DNA of 64,000 nucleotides from Planctomycetota bacterium (lineage in GTDB: Bacteria > Planctomycetota > Planctomycetia > Pirellulales > Pirellulaceae): contig JACNKX010000092.1 of NCBI GenBank assembly GCA_014381825.1, positions 62,001 to 126,000 on the forward strand, written 5' to 3'. Below the pieces are notes generated by a model. The model was not told where the DNA came from. It saw only the letters and a program-made list of their open reading frames with translations, and made no database searches. The stretch's first letter is position 1. Each line of letters opens with the position of its first letter. Positions 1-9,288 of the stretch are shown piece after piece. Both the position numbers and the translations under genes were made by a program.

Positions 1-21
1 ATAATCTGATATCTCCTCTCG

Positions 22-2250
22 GTGATGCGTCGGAAGATCCAGTCCTGTCTTCGAGCCGATGCGGTGTCTTCGCCAATTAAAACAAATCTTCTTTGCGTGC
101 TAGCGTTTCATTTGGTGATCGCCGGATGGAAGACGGAATCTGCTGCGCAGAATTGGATTCGTGCCACGCCAACGCGATTACAGATCGACGAGGACAGCCA
201 GCTAGCACCGCTCGAGCGGTTCGGAGTGATCGAGCCACCGGCCGATTTCGCACCACAGCCACTCGCACCGAGCAGCTCGCTGTTGCTTCGATTGAGCGAC
301 ATTGCGGCTCCAAACGCGACCGAGATCATCGTCGCGGAACAAGTACCGCAAATCGAAACACTACAACTGACACAGAACGCTCGTCAGGCCACAAGCAGCT
401 CGCGAGTTCGACGATCGCAAGTGGCGATGCAACCGAATATTCGCGGCTTTCAACAACAGTCGATCTTTGCGCAGTATCAAGGGGCGCAATTTGTTCCCGT
501 GCGCTACGACTTGGACAGCATTCTTACGAGTATCGATCCTGGGATTATCGAGAATCTGGTCATCATTCCGGGGCCTTACGGAGTGAAGTACGGTCCGGGT
601 CTGGCTTTCATCGATCTCGTCGCCGCGCCGCTACCGCGCAGCGACGTCTTCGAGTGGGACTCGCGCACGAGCCTGCTGTATCGGAGTAATGGCGGTCAGT
701 TTTACGGTCGTGAAACGGTGACTGGGAGTGGCGCAGATTATGGCTCGCGCGTCAGCTACGGTCATAAGACCGGTAGCGACTATCTGTCCGGCGACAATAC
801 TCAGATTCCGGCCAGCTATAACGTGCAAGATGTGAACGTTGCCGTTAGCTTCGATCTCACACCAGCATCGACGATCCAGTTCGAGTATCTGCGACAGAAT
901 ATGTCGAACACAGAGTTTGCCGGATTGGCCTTCGACGCGCTGCTTCGACAGACGGACGCTTTCTTTCTCCGCTACGAACACACCGACGACACCTCGGAAA
1001 CGACTTGGCTTGTAGACGCTTGGTACAACCGGACGTTCTTCGAAGGCGACAATCTGAACGCTAGTAAACAAGAATTCTATCAGCCCAATCCCGTCTTCGT
1101 TCCGATCGATTCGTTCGTTGGAGTGACCGATGCCGATGTCGCGAGTTCAGGATTCCGAGTGGCTCCGTCGATTGGAAACACCGAATCGGGACAGCTTACG
1201 GCAGGTGTCGACTTTCACTTTACCGAAGGCGAGTTGAACGAGTTCGATGATTTCGATGACATCGGGATCTTCGATTCGTTTCCGATTCCTCGGGCGCACA
1301 TGGCGGATGTTGGGTTGTTCACGGAGCTGTTCGTTCCCGTGCTTGCCGATTCGTCGCTGAAGTTCGGCGGGCGGCTTGATTGGGTCCGAACCGAACAAGC
1401 GGCTGTCTATTCGTCATTTGACCCGACGGGCGTCGAACACGTCTTTGATTTCGGCGGCGACTTTACTGCAAACGATCAGCTCTATCATGCCTTTGTGACC
1501 GCCGATCATCCGTTAAGTGATACGTTGTTGCTAAAGGCGGGATTCGGGCACGGTCAGCGACCTCCGAACCTGACGGAACGCTTTGCCTTGGACCCGTTTC
1601 TGACCTTGGTCCAAAACGCAACGTCGGCGGTAATCGGTGACGAAACGTTGAAGCCCGAGCGAGCATCGCAGTTTGATCTGGCAGTGCATGGGACCTTCCA
1701 TGCGTTTCGTTTCCAGGTGAACGGATATTGGAGCTATGTCGACGAACACATCACCTTAGCGCCCGCCGTGGGAATTCCGCCTGATCCCGACCTGCGGCTA
1801 CTAGACTTCGTCAACAACGATTCTGTGTTAGCCGGGGCGGAAGTAAACGGCGAGATCGATCTGTGTGATTCTTGGTTGGCGTTCGGAAGAATGAGTTACG
1901 TCGATGGACGTAATCTTGATCGCAACGAACCGCTTGCCAACATCTATCCCTTGCAGAGTCGGTTAGGAATCCTCTGGTACGATCCGGTCGACAATCGCTA
2001 CGGTGTCGAGTTCGCCGCGATGGTCGTCGACAATCAAGATCGCGTCGCCACAACGCTGCTCGAGTCCACAACGCCCGGCTTTGCGAGGTTCGACCTTCGA
2101 GGATACTATCAGGCGACGGACGCGATCCATGTAACGCTCGGATTCGAGAACGTCGGGGACCGTAACTATCTCGAACACTTAAGCGTTCACAATCCGCAGG
2201 TTTTAGAGCCCGGCTTTAGCTTCTACATGGCGACTCAAATTGAATTGTAG
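22..2250 (+). CDS. TonB-dependent outer membrane receptor
   Basis: Predicted outer-membrane beta-barrel that imports a scarce ligand (siderophore, cobalamin or glycan) using TonB energy. The N-terminus has a hydrophobic signal-like segment (about residues 20-42), then a spacer and a plug-like domain (about 110-235) with the typical RGF and GPYGVKYGPG elements. The rest, to residue 742, alternates aromatic-rich strands and polar loops and ends in a short strand with a hydrophobic/aromatic pattern, as barrels do. The reading frame opens with GTG at 22 followed directly by ATG at 25, with an in-frame TGA at 7-9, so the gene is complete; neither start has a clear ribosome site. It is shorter at the N-terminus than typical receptors and no TonB box is obvious. 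The ligand cannot be assigned. It converges on the 2310-5450 gene. Confidence 0.85.
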   Translation: MMRRKIQSCLRADAVSSPIKTNLLCVLAFHLVIAGWKTESAAQNWIRATPTRLQIDEDSQLAPLERFGVIEPPADFAPQPLAPSSSLLLRLSDIAAPNATEIIVAEQVPQIETLQLTQNARQATSSSRVRRSQVAMQPNIRGFQQQSIFAQYQGAQFVPVRYDLDSILTSIDPGIIENLVIIPGPYGVKYGPGLAFIDLVAAPLPRSDVFEWDSRTSLLYRSNGGQFYGRETVTGSGADYGSRVSYGHKTGSDYLSGDNTQIPASYNVQDVNVAVSFDLTPASTIQFEYLRQNMSNTEFAGLAFDALLRQTDAFFLRYEHTDDTSETTWLVDAWYNRTFFEGDNLNASKQEFYQPNPVFVPIDSFVGVTDADVASSGFRVAPSIGNTESGQLTAGVDFHFTEGELNEFDDFDDIGIFDSFPIPRAHMADVGLFTELFVPVLADSSLKFGGRLDWVRTEQAAVYSSFDPTGVEHVFDFGGDFTANDQLYHAFVTADHPLSDTLLLKAGFGHGQRPPNLTERFALDPFLTLVQNATSAVIGDETLKPERASQFDLAVHGTFHAFRFQVNGYWSYVDEHITLAPAVGIPPDPDLRLLDFVNNDSVLAGAEVNGEIDLCDSWLAFGRMSYVDGRNLDRNEPLANIYPLQSRLGILWYDPVDNRYGVEFAAMVVDNQDRVATTLLESTTPGFARFDLRGYYQATDAIHVTLGFENVGDRNYLEHLSVHNPQVLEPGFSFYMATQIEL

Positions 2251-2309
2251 CCGAGCCCTTTAGAGGTCAAACGCGTCACGACTTACGCTACCTTTGGGGC
2301 GGGCTGCAA

Positions 2310-5300
2310 TCAGCGATCTGACGACTCAAGTTCGCTAAACGCTGAGCCCAGCCGAAGCACTCGCGACTGTAGGTCCTCATTCGCCCACGTCCGCTTTGCC
2401 GCCTGATCGAAATAGCCTCGGACAAGAGTGACGTATTCGACGGACGCTTTCGCTGAGCCGAGAAAGGCCTCCAAGGCCTCCGCCAACGGCATCTCTTGCT
2501 CGGTGTCCACGAATCGACGCACCAATCCCAATCCTCGTACGTAGTGAGCCTTCGCTCGATCTGACGGGTTCGTCGCCAGCGTCAATGCGCGCGTCGCATC
2601 CGCCAGGAACTCATTCGATTTCTGTTCGTTGATTGTTTGATCTTGCCGCTCGAATACAAGTTGGCAACGCCCCAAGATCGCTCCGACATTTCCATCGTCT
2701 TGTGCGAGAGCCGCCTCGAAGGCAGCGATGGCTTGGTCCAATTGGCTCGCTTTGTCGTCTACGTTCGCTGCGCTGTTCGCCAAGCTCCACTGCGCTAAAC
2801 CTTTGTAGTAGAAAGCATCGGCAGCAGCCTCTTGATCTAACTTGATCGCCAGTTCAGCCGCAGCCAATGCCTTGCGGAGATTTTCGACAGTTGTAGGAAC
2901 TCGCCAGTAAGCATTTGCCTGATTGCAGTAGTACCGGTATTGATTCAGCGAGGAGTCGTTAAGGCGGCCGAAACGGACGGCGATTTCGAATTGCCGTCGA
3001 GCTTCTTGCAAGTTGTCCTGCGACAGGTAAGTCTCTCCTAGCTCGTTATGAAGTCGTGCGTTCTGGGCATCGCGTTTTTCGGCAGCTGTCAAAAGCTGGA
3101 CCGCAGTTGCCAACGCATCTTCCCGCTTCGCCGACGTCAAATGTGGCGCTGTTTTGCGATGAACTCGCGCGAGTGATATCGCATAACGAACCTCCGACGT
3201 GTTCAGAGCAGCAGCCGCTTTGTGATGCAAGAGAGCTTCTGTTAACAACCGCATGGCAGAAGAGTGATCCGCATCGGCTTGAAGTTCCGCGATGTTTCCT
3301 AAGCCATTCTGGATCAAGGCGAGATCACGATGGGCGTCGGTGATGTCTGTGTCATCGTTTGGTGGTTTAACGCGCGTTGGATACTGAGCCATTGCCGACT
3401 TTAGATCCGCCTGCACGAGTTTGAATTGATCGGAATTCCGCAAGAACCTCGCCACGGCTCGCCCCACGAAGAAGCGCGAGCGCGAATCATCCAAATCGAT
3501 CGCGCGGTCGTAAATCTGTATGAGATGGCCAAGTCGGTCGTCGCCGGTGTCGAGGTCAGGCTGTTGAAACAGGAGCCGCGCCTGGGAATCGTACAAGCTC
3601 GCCAGTAGTGATTTACTATCGCGACCGGCTCGTTTCTTCTGTTCTTGTTCGCCAAGTGCGATACCTGGCTCCAGCACTTTGTTAATGATATCGATCGATT
3701 TCACTTGGATTCGCGTCGACAGGACGGTCGGGTCGAGCTCAAGCAGTTGTAGCTGCTCCGGATCGATTCGCACGAGTTCCCGCGTCCAAAACCCCTCGTC
3801 GTCCGATAACGCGAGATCGCAGAACTCCGCATAAGTCTTCAGGGCATCCGCTCGTTTGCCGTCTTCGATTTGTGAACGCGCGTGCGCTGCCACTGCCTCT
3901 GCTGAGTAAGCCTGGAGCCACTTTGGAAACGCGAGAAATAACTTGCCGCGTTCCTCGACTGACCGTTTCTCCGCAGTCAGTTGTTGGTTGGCAAGTTGCA
4001 TCTTGCGATAGTTCTCTTCCGCCGTCTCGCGTTCTGATTCGGCAATCGCGCGGAGTTGGTCTGCTTCACGTTCTTTCTGTTGTGCTTCTTGACGCAATCG
4101 AGTTGCCTCGCGTTCGCGCTGTTCGACGATCGCCCGCTGCTGCTGCTCGCGAACTAATGCTTCTTTCGTAGCCTTGGAGGCTTCGATTGCCTTGCCATGC
4201 TCACGAGTCGCAACAACCTCGTTGATCTTCGCCAATCGAAGTGCTTCACCGACACTCAACCACTGATAGAACGCAAAGGCGCACGCACCACCTAAAATTA
4301 ATACAATCACAGCGGCGATCGATGCTGCTCGCATCAGCCCGTGATAAAAGGCCTTTCTCTGCCGCCGTGCTTCCGCATCCGGCATGTTGGTACGAATCCA
4401 CGCTGCATCGAAGACGGCTTCATAGATTCGGTTTCGGGGGCGAACTTGTCCTTCTTGCGATCGGACAATTCCCGACAACTTTAATGTTTCGATGTTCGCG
4501 CTATTGTCGTCGCTTACCGCCTGCCCTCGGTGAATGGCGCGATATAGATCCAATACCGCAGCAACGTCAGTGGAGCTACGCAGGATTCGCTCGCGAACGA
4601 AGATCAGATTGTCATCTTGATCGCGAGCACCTGGCGCCAAAAAAATTGAAGTGCAGATCCGATCAACATCTCTTTCGCTGTTGACGTTGTTGTCACGCGC
4701 GACAATGCTGCACAATCGTTGCGTCAGATACGGATGCCCGGCAGTCCAGTGGAGTACTCGCGCCAGGAGGCGCGCCGCGCGTTCCGGTTTGTTGCCAAGT
4801 CCTGCAGTCAACAGGTCGGCTTCGTCCGCACGAAAATCGCCAAGTTCGACTCTGGTTCCGATATTAAACGGTGTGATGTGTCGATCGGATATCAAATCAG
4901 AGGGCGTCGCTACGCCCAACAAACAGAACGAGATGCGGCGCCACGGTTCGTCTTCACTGCGGTGGTTGTAGCATTGCCGCAAGGCCGCAAAGAATTCGTC
5001 CGCCGAGAAGGGCAAACTGCGAACTAGATCGATCTCGTCGATGAAGACGACGATCTGATCTTCCACGCGATCGAGTACGATCGACTCGACGGCCAACAGC
5101 CAACGCTGTAAAGGATTCAGGTCCCGGCGCTCATCGGCAAACGCTTCTAACTCATCTTCGATGCCCAGTTGTCGTCCCAATCGCAGCAGCAATCCTTCGT
5201 ACCACTGCTCTGCGGTCACATTCACGCCGATCGCTGTAAGATCGATGACAGCGACGCGAGTATTGGCTTCGCGTAATCGAGCCGCGGTCCGCACCATCAA

Positions 5301-5450
5301 GGATGATTTGCCCATCTGCCGCGATGTGAGTACGTAGCAGAACTCTCCTTTCGAGAGCGTTTGATACAGTTGCTCGTCGGCATTACGCGGGACATACGAA
5401 GGTGTGTCGACACCGAGCGTGCCGCCGGTGACATAAAAGCCAGGAGTCAT
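2310..5450 (-). CDS. AAA-like (AAA_35) NTPase with TM, coiled coil and TPR repeats
   Basis: Large STAND-like regulatory or conflict-type protein of about 1046 aa; substrate unknown. The N-terminal AAA-like domain has Walker A TSRQMGKSS (about residues 42-50) and Walker B FIDEID (136-141). After it come one membrane segment (roughly 375-397), a long charged coiled coil rich in E/K/R/Q (about 410-520), and alpha-helical repeats that look like TPRs to the C-terminus. An in-frame start exists further upstream, but ATG at 5450 is preferred: its A is the last base of the stop codon of the upstream kinase gene (TGATG), which implies translational coupling. The ATPase domain is a clear paralogue of the C-terminal domain of that neighbour, sharing RQMGK(S/T)SLM. 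The TPR half is a likely protein-binding sensor; this is inference. Confidence 0.75.
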   Translation of the reverse strand: MTPGFYVTGGTLGVDTPSYVPRNADEQLYQTLSKGEFCYVLTSRQMGKSSLMVRTAARLREANTRVAVIDLTAIGVNVTAEQWYEGLLLRLGRQLGIEDELEAFADERRDLNPLQRWLLAVESIVLDRVEDQIVVFIDEIDLVRSLPFSADEFFAALRQCYNHRSEDEPWRRISFCLLGVATPSDLISDRHITPFNIGTRVELGDFRADEADLLTAGLGNKPERAARLLARVLHWTAGHPYLTQRLCSIVARDNNVNSERDVDRICTSIFLAPGARDQDDNLIFVRERILRSSTDVAAVLDLYRAIHRGQAVSDDNSANIETLKLSGIVRSQEGQVRPRNRIYEAVFDAAWIRTNMPDAEARRQRKAFYHGLMRAASIAAVIVLILGGACAFAFYQWLSVGEALRLAKINEVVATREHGKAIEASKATKEALVREQQQRAIVEQREREATRLRQEAQQKEREADQLRAIAESERETAEENYRKMQLANQQLTAEKRSVEERGKLFLAFPKWLQAYSAEAVAAHARSQIEDGKRADALKTYAEFCDLALSDDEGFWTRELVRIDPEQLQLLELDPTVLSTRIQVKSIDIINKVLEPGIALGEQEQKKRAGRDSKSLLASLYDSQARLLFQQPDLDTGDDRLGHLIQIYDRAIDLDDSRSRFFVGRAVARFLRNSDQFKLVQADLKSAMAQYPTRVKPPNDDTDITDAHRDLALIQNGLGNIAELQADADHSSAMRLLTEALLHHKAAAALNTSEVRYAISLARVHRKTAPHLTSAKREDALATAVQLLTAAEKRDAQNARLHNELGETYLSQDNLQEARRQFEIAVRFGRLNDSSLNQYRYYCNQANAYWRVPTTVENLRKALAAAELAIKLDQEAAADAFYYKGLAQWSLANSAANVDDKASQLDQAIAAFEAALAQDDGNVGAILGRCQLVFERQDQTINEQKSNEFLADATRALTLATNPSDRAKAHYVRGLGLVRRFVDTEQEMPLAEALEAFLGSAKASVEYVTLVRGYFDQAAKRTWANEDLQSRVLRLGSAFSELESSDR

Positions 5451-8059
5451 CAGAGGCTCCTTTCTAAGTACGTCTTGTAGAGCCCGCATCGCGGCTTGCA
5501 ATTCGCCGTCGAATCGCCGGCAATCACTCCCGCACTTCGTAGCCGGTAGAACTGTTCCATCGAGAGCGATTCTCCTCGCCGGATGAATCGACGCAATGCG
5601 TCGCAAAGCGGATTGTCTTGGGCCAGAAGAACGATGATGCGGCGCAGGTGGTCTCCAAAGACTCCTTCGTCGCTCGCGGCTTGGTCGGCGAATTCCGTTA
5701 CACCCCAGTTGCGCTGCGTCATTTCATACAAACTGCGATTGACCAGATACGGCTGGCCGCCGACAAGGTTTACAAATTGCTCAACTTCGTCTTCGCTGGC
5801 AAGCGGCGAATGATAGCGGCGATTCAAATCCGATACTTGCGAGAACGAAAGGTCGTTCAAACTGATCCGAGTACCTACGTTGAAAGGCGACTGGTTGATG
5901 TCAGTGATAAACAGATGTGCCTCTGTTGCATAGGCGATTGCCAAGGTCAGTTGCGACCAAGGACCTGCTGGGTCGAGCGCACGTTCGTTGTGCCACGAGC
6001 GAAACAGCCCGAAGACTTCGCTACTGAAGTCGCAAGTGAACAGGCGGTCGATTTCATCAAGTCCCCAAACAAGCGGCGCGTCGAGCTTGGCGAGTACTTC
6101 ACGACGGAGGAATCGTTCGAAGTTGACGCTCGCTCCGCGACGAGCGTTCCAAGTGTCGTGCGGTGACGTGTCGAGATCGAGTTTCTCGGCCAGCCAATCA
6201 CCGATCGCTAGAAACAGACTTTCCGCAGAAGCAAGATCGGACGCGTTCAGTTTCTGGAAATCCGTCAACGCGACATGCGTGCCGGCGTCGCGCGCTTGTT
6301 TCAAGCCGCGAGCCATGAGCGACGTCTTGCCCATCTGCCGAGCGCCACGAACCAGAACAATGCTGTCGCGTCGCGACAACGCTCCTTCGTACAAAGCGTC
6401 GGCTTCACGAACGAGATAAAACTCAGAGTCCAAGGGCACTGCACCCATAGGTGGTTCCATCCGCGAGAGCCTCTGCGCGGCGGGTAATTCTTCGTTTGAA
6501 TTGAAGCCTTGCTTTAGCGAGTTGACGAGTCGTGTGTCATCATCCGGGCCCGTCCAGCGGTGCTTAGGAAGGCCTTCCACATTCCGTGATACTTCGCTTG
6601 GCAGCTCTCCATCGTAGTTGATTCGAACCGGAAGAATCCGAGGCTTGCCGGCGCGTTCATTAGTCGCTTGCCACGCGAGTTGAACTTCGTACGCCAACAT
6701 CTCGCTCGAGACGCTTGCCTCGGAGAGTAAGGGAATCACGACGTCAGCTTCGTAAATCTGGCGATCGATCTCGTGTGCCCATTGGATGTCGACTGACAGT
6801 TCGCGGTCAACGAACACGCTGTGTCCGGCGGCTGACAGTTCGCGCTCCAACATTTCAACGATACCGGAATCAGGCTCGGCATTCCGCTTGTGCAAAAGAG
6901 CGATTCGTAAACATGTAGTTCCGTCTGGTTCGTGATTCGCGTCGATCGAGCGAAGCGCTTCCGCGAGTTCTTTCGCCGAGTTGAAACGTTCTGACGGGCG
7001 TTTCTTTAGACAACGCAGACAGATATCTTCCAACGCCGAAGACACACCAGAGTTTATATCGCGAGGTCGAACTGGTGGCGCGTCGGATAGGACTTGAGCG
7101 AGTACGGCGACTTCGCTGCCGTTGCCGCGCAAATACGGATGTTGCCCTGTCAGCAAGTAGTAGAGTACGCCACCCAATCCGTAGACGTCGGCTGCTGGCC
7201 CGACGGGGTCGCGCCGCGGATCAGCTTGCTCCGGTGCCATGTAACTGGGCGTGCCAATCGGTTGCCCGTACGCCGAAAGTGTACTCGCGTCTGAGCCAAG
7301 TATCTTTGCCACGCCAAAGTCGGTAACGAAGATTTCACCGTCAGTCGATAAAAGTACGTTACCCGGTTTGAGGTCGCGGTGGATGACACCTTGTTGATGC
7401 GCGTGGTCGATCGCGTCAGCAACCGTCGCGACGATCGTGGCGGGTTCAAGAGCGAGAGTTTCACCCGCGGCGGTTAACTGCTGAAGATCGGCACCTTCTA
7501 CTAGATCCATCACCAAGAAGTAGCCTCCCTCCGGAGTTCTCCCGATGCCGTGAACGTCGACGATATTCGGATGGCGCAGGCTTGCAGCGGCACGAGCTTC
7601 CTTGAGAAAGCGAGCGACAAGCTGTTCGTTCGATGTCCCGGCATCGCTCAGCAGCTTAATCGCCACCGACTTGTTGAGACTGATCTGGACCGCGCGATAG
7701 ACGGATCCCATTCCGCCCTTTCCGATCTGATCGCCAAGGCGAAAGTCGGCGAACGATAGCGGTGCGGTCGGATCGGGTTCGCCCGAAGCGGACACAAGCG
7801 GGACCGAATGCCCGACCAAATCTGGCGGTAGATTTCGCAACCGGGCCATCAACGAAGACAGGGCCGGATCGCTTGGCGCATTGGCGTTGACGTCAGGCGC
7901 TCCGTGCGTTTCCAGATACGGATAGTATGTCAGCTCGTCCAACTGACGCTGACATCGATCGCACGCATCGATATGGCGGGCCAGATCAGGTCGGCTCCGC
8001 GCGTCCAACTTTCCCGAGAGCAGTTGGTTGAGTTCGTCGATGGATGGACAACTGGTCAT
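5450..8059 (-). CDS. Zinc-finger / Ser-Thr kinase / TIR / AAA-like fusion protein
   Basis: An 869-aa cytoplasmic signalling protein with four modules. (1) Anti-sigma-type zinc finger, H29-x3-C33-x2-C36. (2) A full Hanks-type kinase, about 106-375: glycine loop GKGGMG (113-118), K135, HRDLKPGN (227-234), DFG (247-249), APE (275-277). (3) TIR-like domain, about 383-515, with a Glu near 458 in AYEVQLA as the likely catalytic residue, if it is an NADase. (4) AAA-like NTPase, about 540-869, Walker A GARQMGKTS (572-580) and Walker B GLDEID. All catalytic kinase residues are present, so it is probably active. The next gene carries a second copy of module 4 and starts inside this stop codon; an ECF sigma factor lies upstream on the same strand. 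Kinase-linked ECF systems are known in planctomycetes; the TIR plus AAA addition suggests a conflict or cell-fate role, which is inference. Confidence 0.85.
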   Translation of the reverse strand: MTSCPSIDELNQLLSGKLDARSRPDLARHIDACDRCQRQLDELTYYPYLETHGAPDVNANAPSDPALSSLMARLRNLPPDLVGHSVPLVSASGEPDPTAPLSFADFRLGDQIGKGGMGSVYRAVQISLNKSVAIKLLSDAGTSNEQLVARFLKEARAAASLRHPNIVDVHGIGRTPEGGYFLVMDLVEGADLQQLTAAGETLALEPATIVATVADAIDHAHQQGVIHRDLKPGNVLLSTDGEIFVTDFGVAKILGSDASTLSAYGQPIGTPSYMAPEQADPRRDPVGPAADVYGLGGVLYYLLTGQHPYLRGNGSEVAVLAQVLSDAPPVRPRDINSGVSSALEDICLRCLKKRPSERFNSAKELAEALRSIDANHEPDGTTCLRIALLHKRNAEPDSGIVEMLERELSAAGHSVFVDRELSVDIQWAHEIDRQIYEADVVIPLLSEASVSSEMLAYEVQLAWQATNERAGKPRILPVRINYDGELPSEVSRNVEGLPKHRWTGPDDDTRLVNSLKQGFNSNEELPAAQRLSRMEPPMGAVPLDSEFYLVREADALYEGALSRRDSIVLVRGARQMGKTSLMARGLKQARDAGTHVALTDFQKLNASDLASAESLFLAIGDWLAEKLDLDTSPHDTWNARRGASVNFERFLRREVLAKLDAPLVWGLDEIDRLFTCDFSSEVFGLFRSWHNERALDPAGPWSQLTLAIAYATEAHLFITDINQSPFNVGTRISLNDLSFSQVSDLNRRYHSPLASEDEVEQFVNLVGGQPYLVNRSLYEMTQRNWGVTEFADQAASDEGVFGDHLRRIIVLLAQDNPLCDALRRFIRRGESLSMEQFYRLRSAGVIAGDSTANCKPRCGLYKTYLERSL

Positions 8060-8112
8060 GTCTTTAATAAGTCGAGGGTTTTGCTACGCAATGAGGCTGT
8101 GAATAATCGTTG

Positions 8113-8171
8113 GAGTCCAGGCTTTAGCCTGCCTGCGCGGGCTATCGCCCGTTAAAAAGCGCGCTAAAGCG
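8113..8171. repeat. REP-like run of short palindromes
   Basis: Three short palindromes follow one another between the sigma factor and kinase genes: AGGCT-TT-AGCCT near 8119-8130, CGGGC-tatc-GCCCG at 8138-8151, and CGC-taaa-GCG at 8162-8171. The arrangement resembles repetitive extragenic palindromes dispersed in many genomes, but only this copy was noticed in the window. Confidence 0.5.
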
Positions 8172-8178
8172 TATCCGC

Positions 8179-8258
8179 GAGAAAGGGGACAGGCACCGTG
8201 CGGCCACGATCTCGAGCAGTCCTAACGTAGTTCAAGCACGGAGCCAGTCCCCTTTCTC
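8179..8258. repeat. Long inverted repeat, 22-bp arms, 36-bp loop
   Basis: The left arm (8179-8200) and right arm (8237-8258) match at 20 of 22 positions when one is reverse-complemented; both mismatches are A-A type. The arms hold the AAAGGGGAC core. It may be a REP/RAYT-type dispersed element, or act as a hairpin between the upstream sigma gene and the kinase gene on the minus strand. No transposase gene is present. Confidence 0.6.
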
Positions 8259-8370
8259 TCTCGACGCGCGGACTCCATTTGAAATACTCCGAGCCGGATC
8301 ACTTCTTGCAGCCACGGCGAGATTTTCGGAAAATCCTTCCGCGATGTCCAATTCGGTACGCGTTCTTCGC

Positions 8371-9000
8371 TCAGTCCACCTGCATTTGTTTTACTGCGTC
8401 ACGGAGCATTTTCAGCACGCGCGACTTTGCGACGTATACCTCCGACACAGGCATTCCCAGCTCCTTCGCGACATTGGTCGCCTTCCGCTGCTCGACCGCT
8501 GCGAGCCTATACGCTTGCCATGTATGCGGCTGTACTCGCGGCTCGACCAATCGTTCCGCTTCGGCGAGCAACTCCTGTTGATGGCAAGTCTCGATCTCGG
8601 CACTCAGTGCTTGGATCGCCCTTTCGTCTTCGATCGTCGCCAGGACCTGGCCAATCGCGGTGTCACCTGACCCGCGACCAACTCTTTTCCACTTGCCGAC
8701 CAAATCGCGGACAGCGTTCGCCGTCACGGTTTTTAGCCAGCCTCGGAAGCTTCCTCGTGCCGGATCGTATCGGAAGTCCTGCATGGCTCGAACGAGCTTA
8801 ACGAGGACGTCCTGTGTCACATCGGCTGCATCCGACTCTTGCAACTGATAGCGGCGGCACCAGTTGAAGATCTTGGGGGCATAGCGATCAACAAATTCTT
8901 CCCACGCCTGCCGATCAGCTGGCTCACGAACACGCATCAGTAGCGTGCGGCTCGTGTTGGCTCCGTACTCAGTGTTCAACGGCCAGCTTTTGTTTGCCAT
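8371..9000 (-). CDS. ECF-type RNA polymerase sigma factor
   Basis: Sigma-70 family, extracytoplasmic-function group, 209 aa from the chosen ATG. Region 2 is visible as the stretch from AWEEFVDRYAPKIF through VTQDVLVKLVRAMQDFRYD to FRGWLKTVTANAVRD. Region 4 at the C-terminus has the helix-turn-helix ATNVAKELGMPVSEVYVAKS. A longer frame opens with GTG at 9072, but the family normally begins about ten residues before the TLLMRV motif, so ATG 9000 (MANKSWPLN) is preferred; no strong ribosome site is seen at either. It lies upstream of, and on the same strand as, the zinc-finger kinase gene, separated by 311 bp of palindromic DNA. The zinc-finger domain of that kinase may bind this sigma factor, which is an inference. 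Confidence 0.85.
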   Translation of the reverse strand: MANKSWPLNTEYGANTSRTLLMRVREPADRQAWEEFVDRYAPKIFNWCRRYQLQESDAADVTQDVLVKLVRAMQDFRYDPARGSFRGWLKTVTANAVRDLVGKWKRVGRGSGDTAIGQVLATIEDERAIQALSAEIETCHQQELLAEAERLVEPRVQPHTWQAYRLAAVEQRKATNVAKELGMPVSEVYVAKSRVLKMLRDAVKQMQVD

Positions 9001-9288
9001 ACGAGAAGTCGATGTGACGCCAACATTAGGCCGGCTTTCAAGTAGCTGAACTTGCAAAAGTTCAACCTTCACGGAAGACGGCTGAATTCTTGCGAATCCA
9101 GCTACGGATGGTCGTTATCGCATTGATTCGCCGCCCAAGTTCTGATGACTCACGCGAATCAGGCAGTCAGAAAAAGTTTTTGGGCTGGTGCAAGAACTCG
9201 GTTTCGCACCAGTAACTCCTGTGTGCCAAGCGTTGCACAAGTCGTCACTGGCTCCTTCATGGAATCGTTTTCGAAAGGTCATAATACC

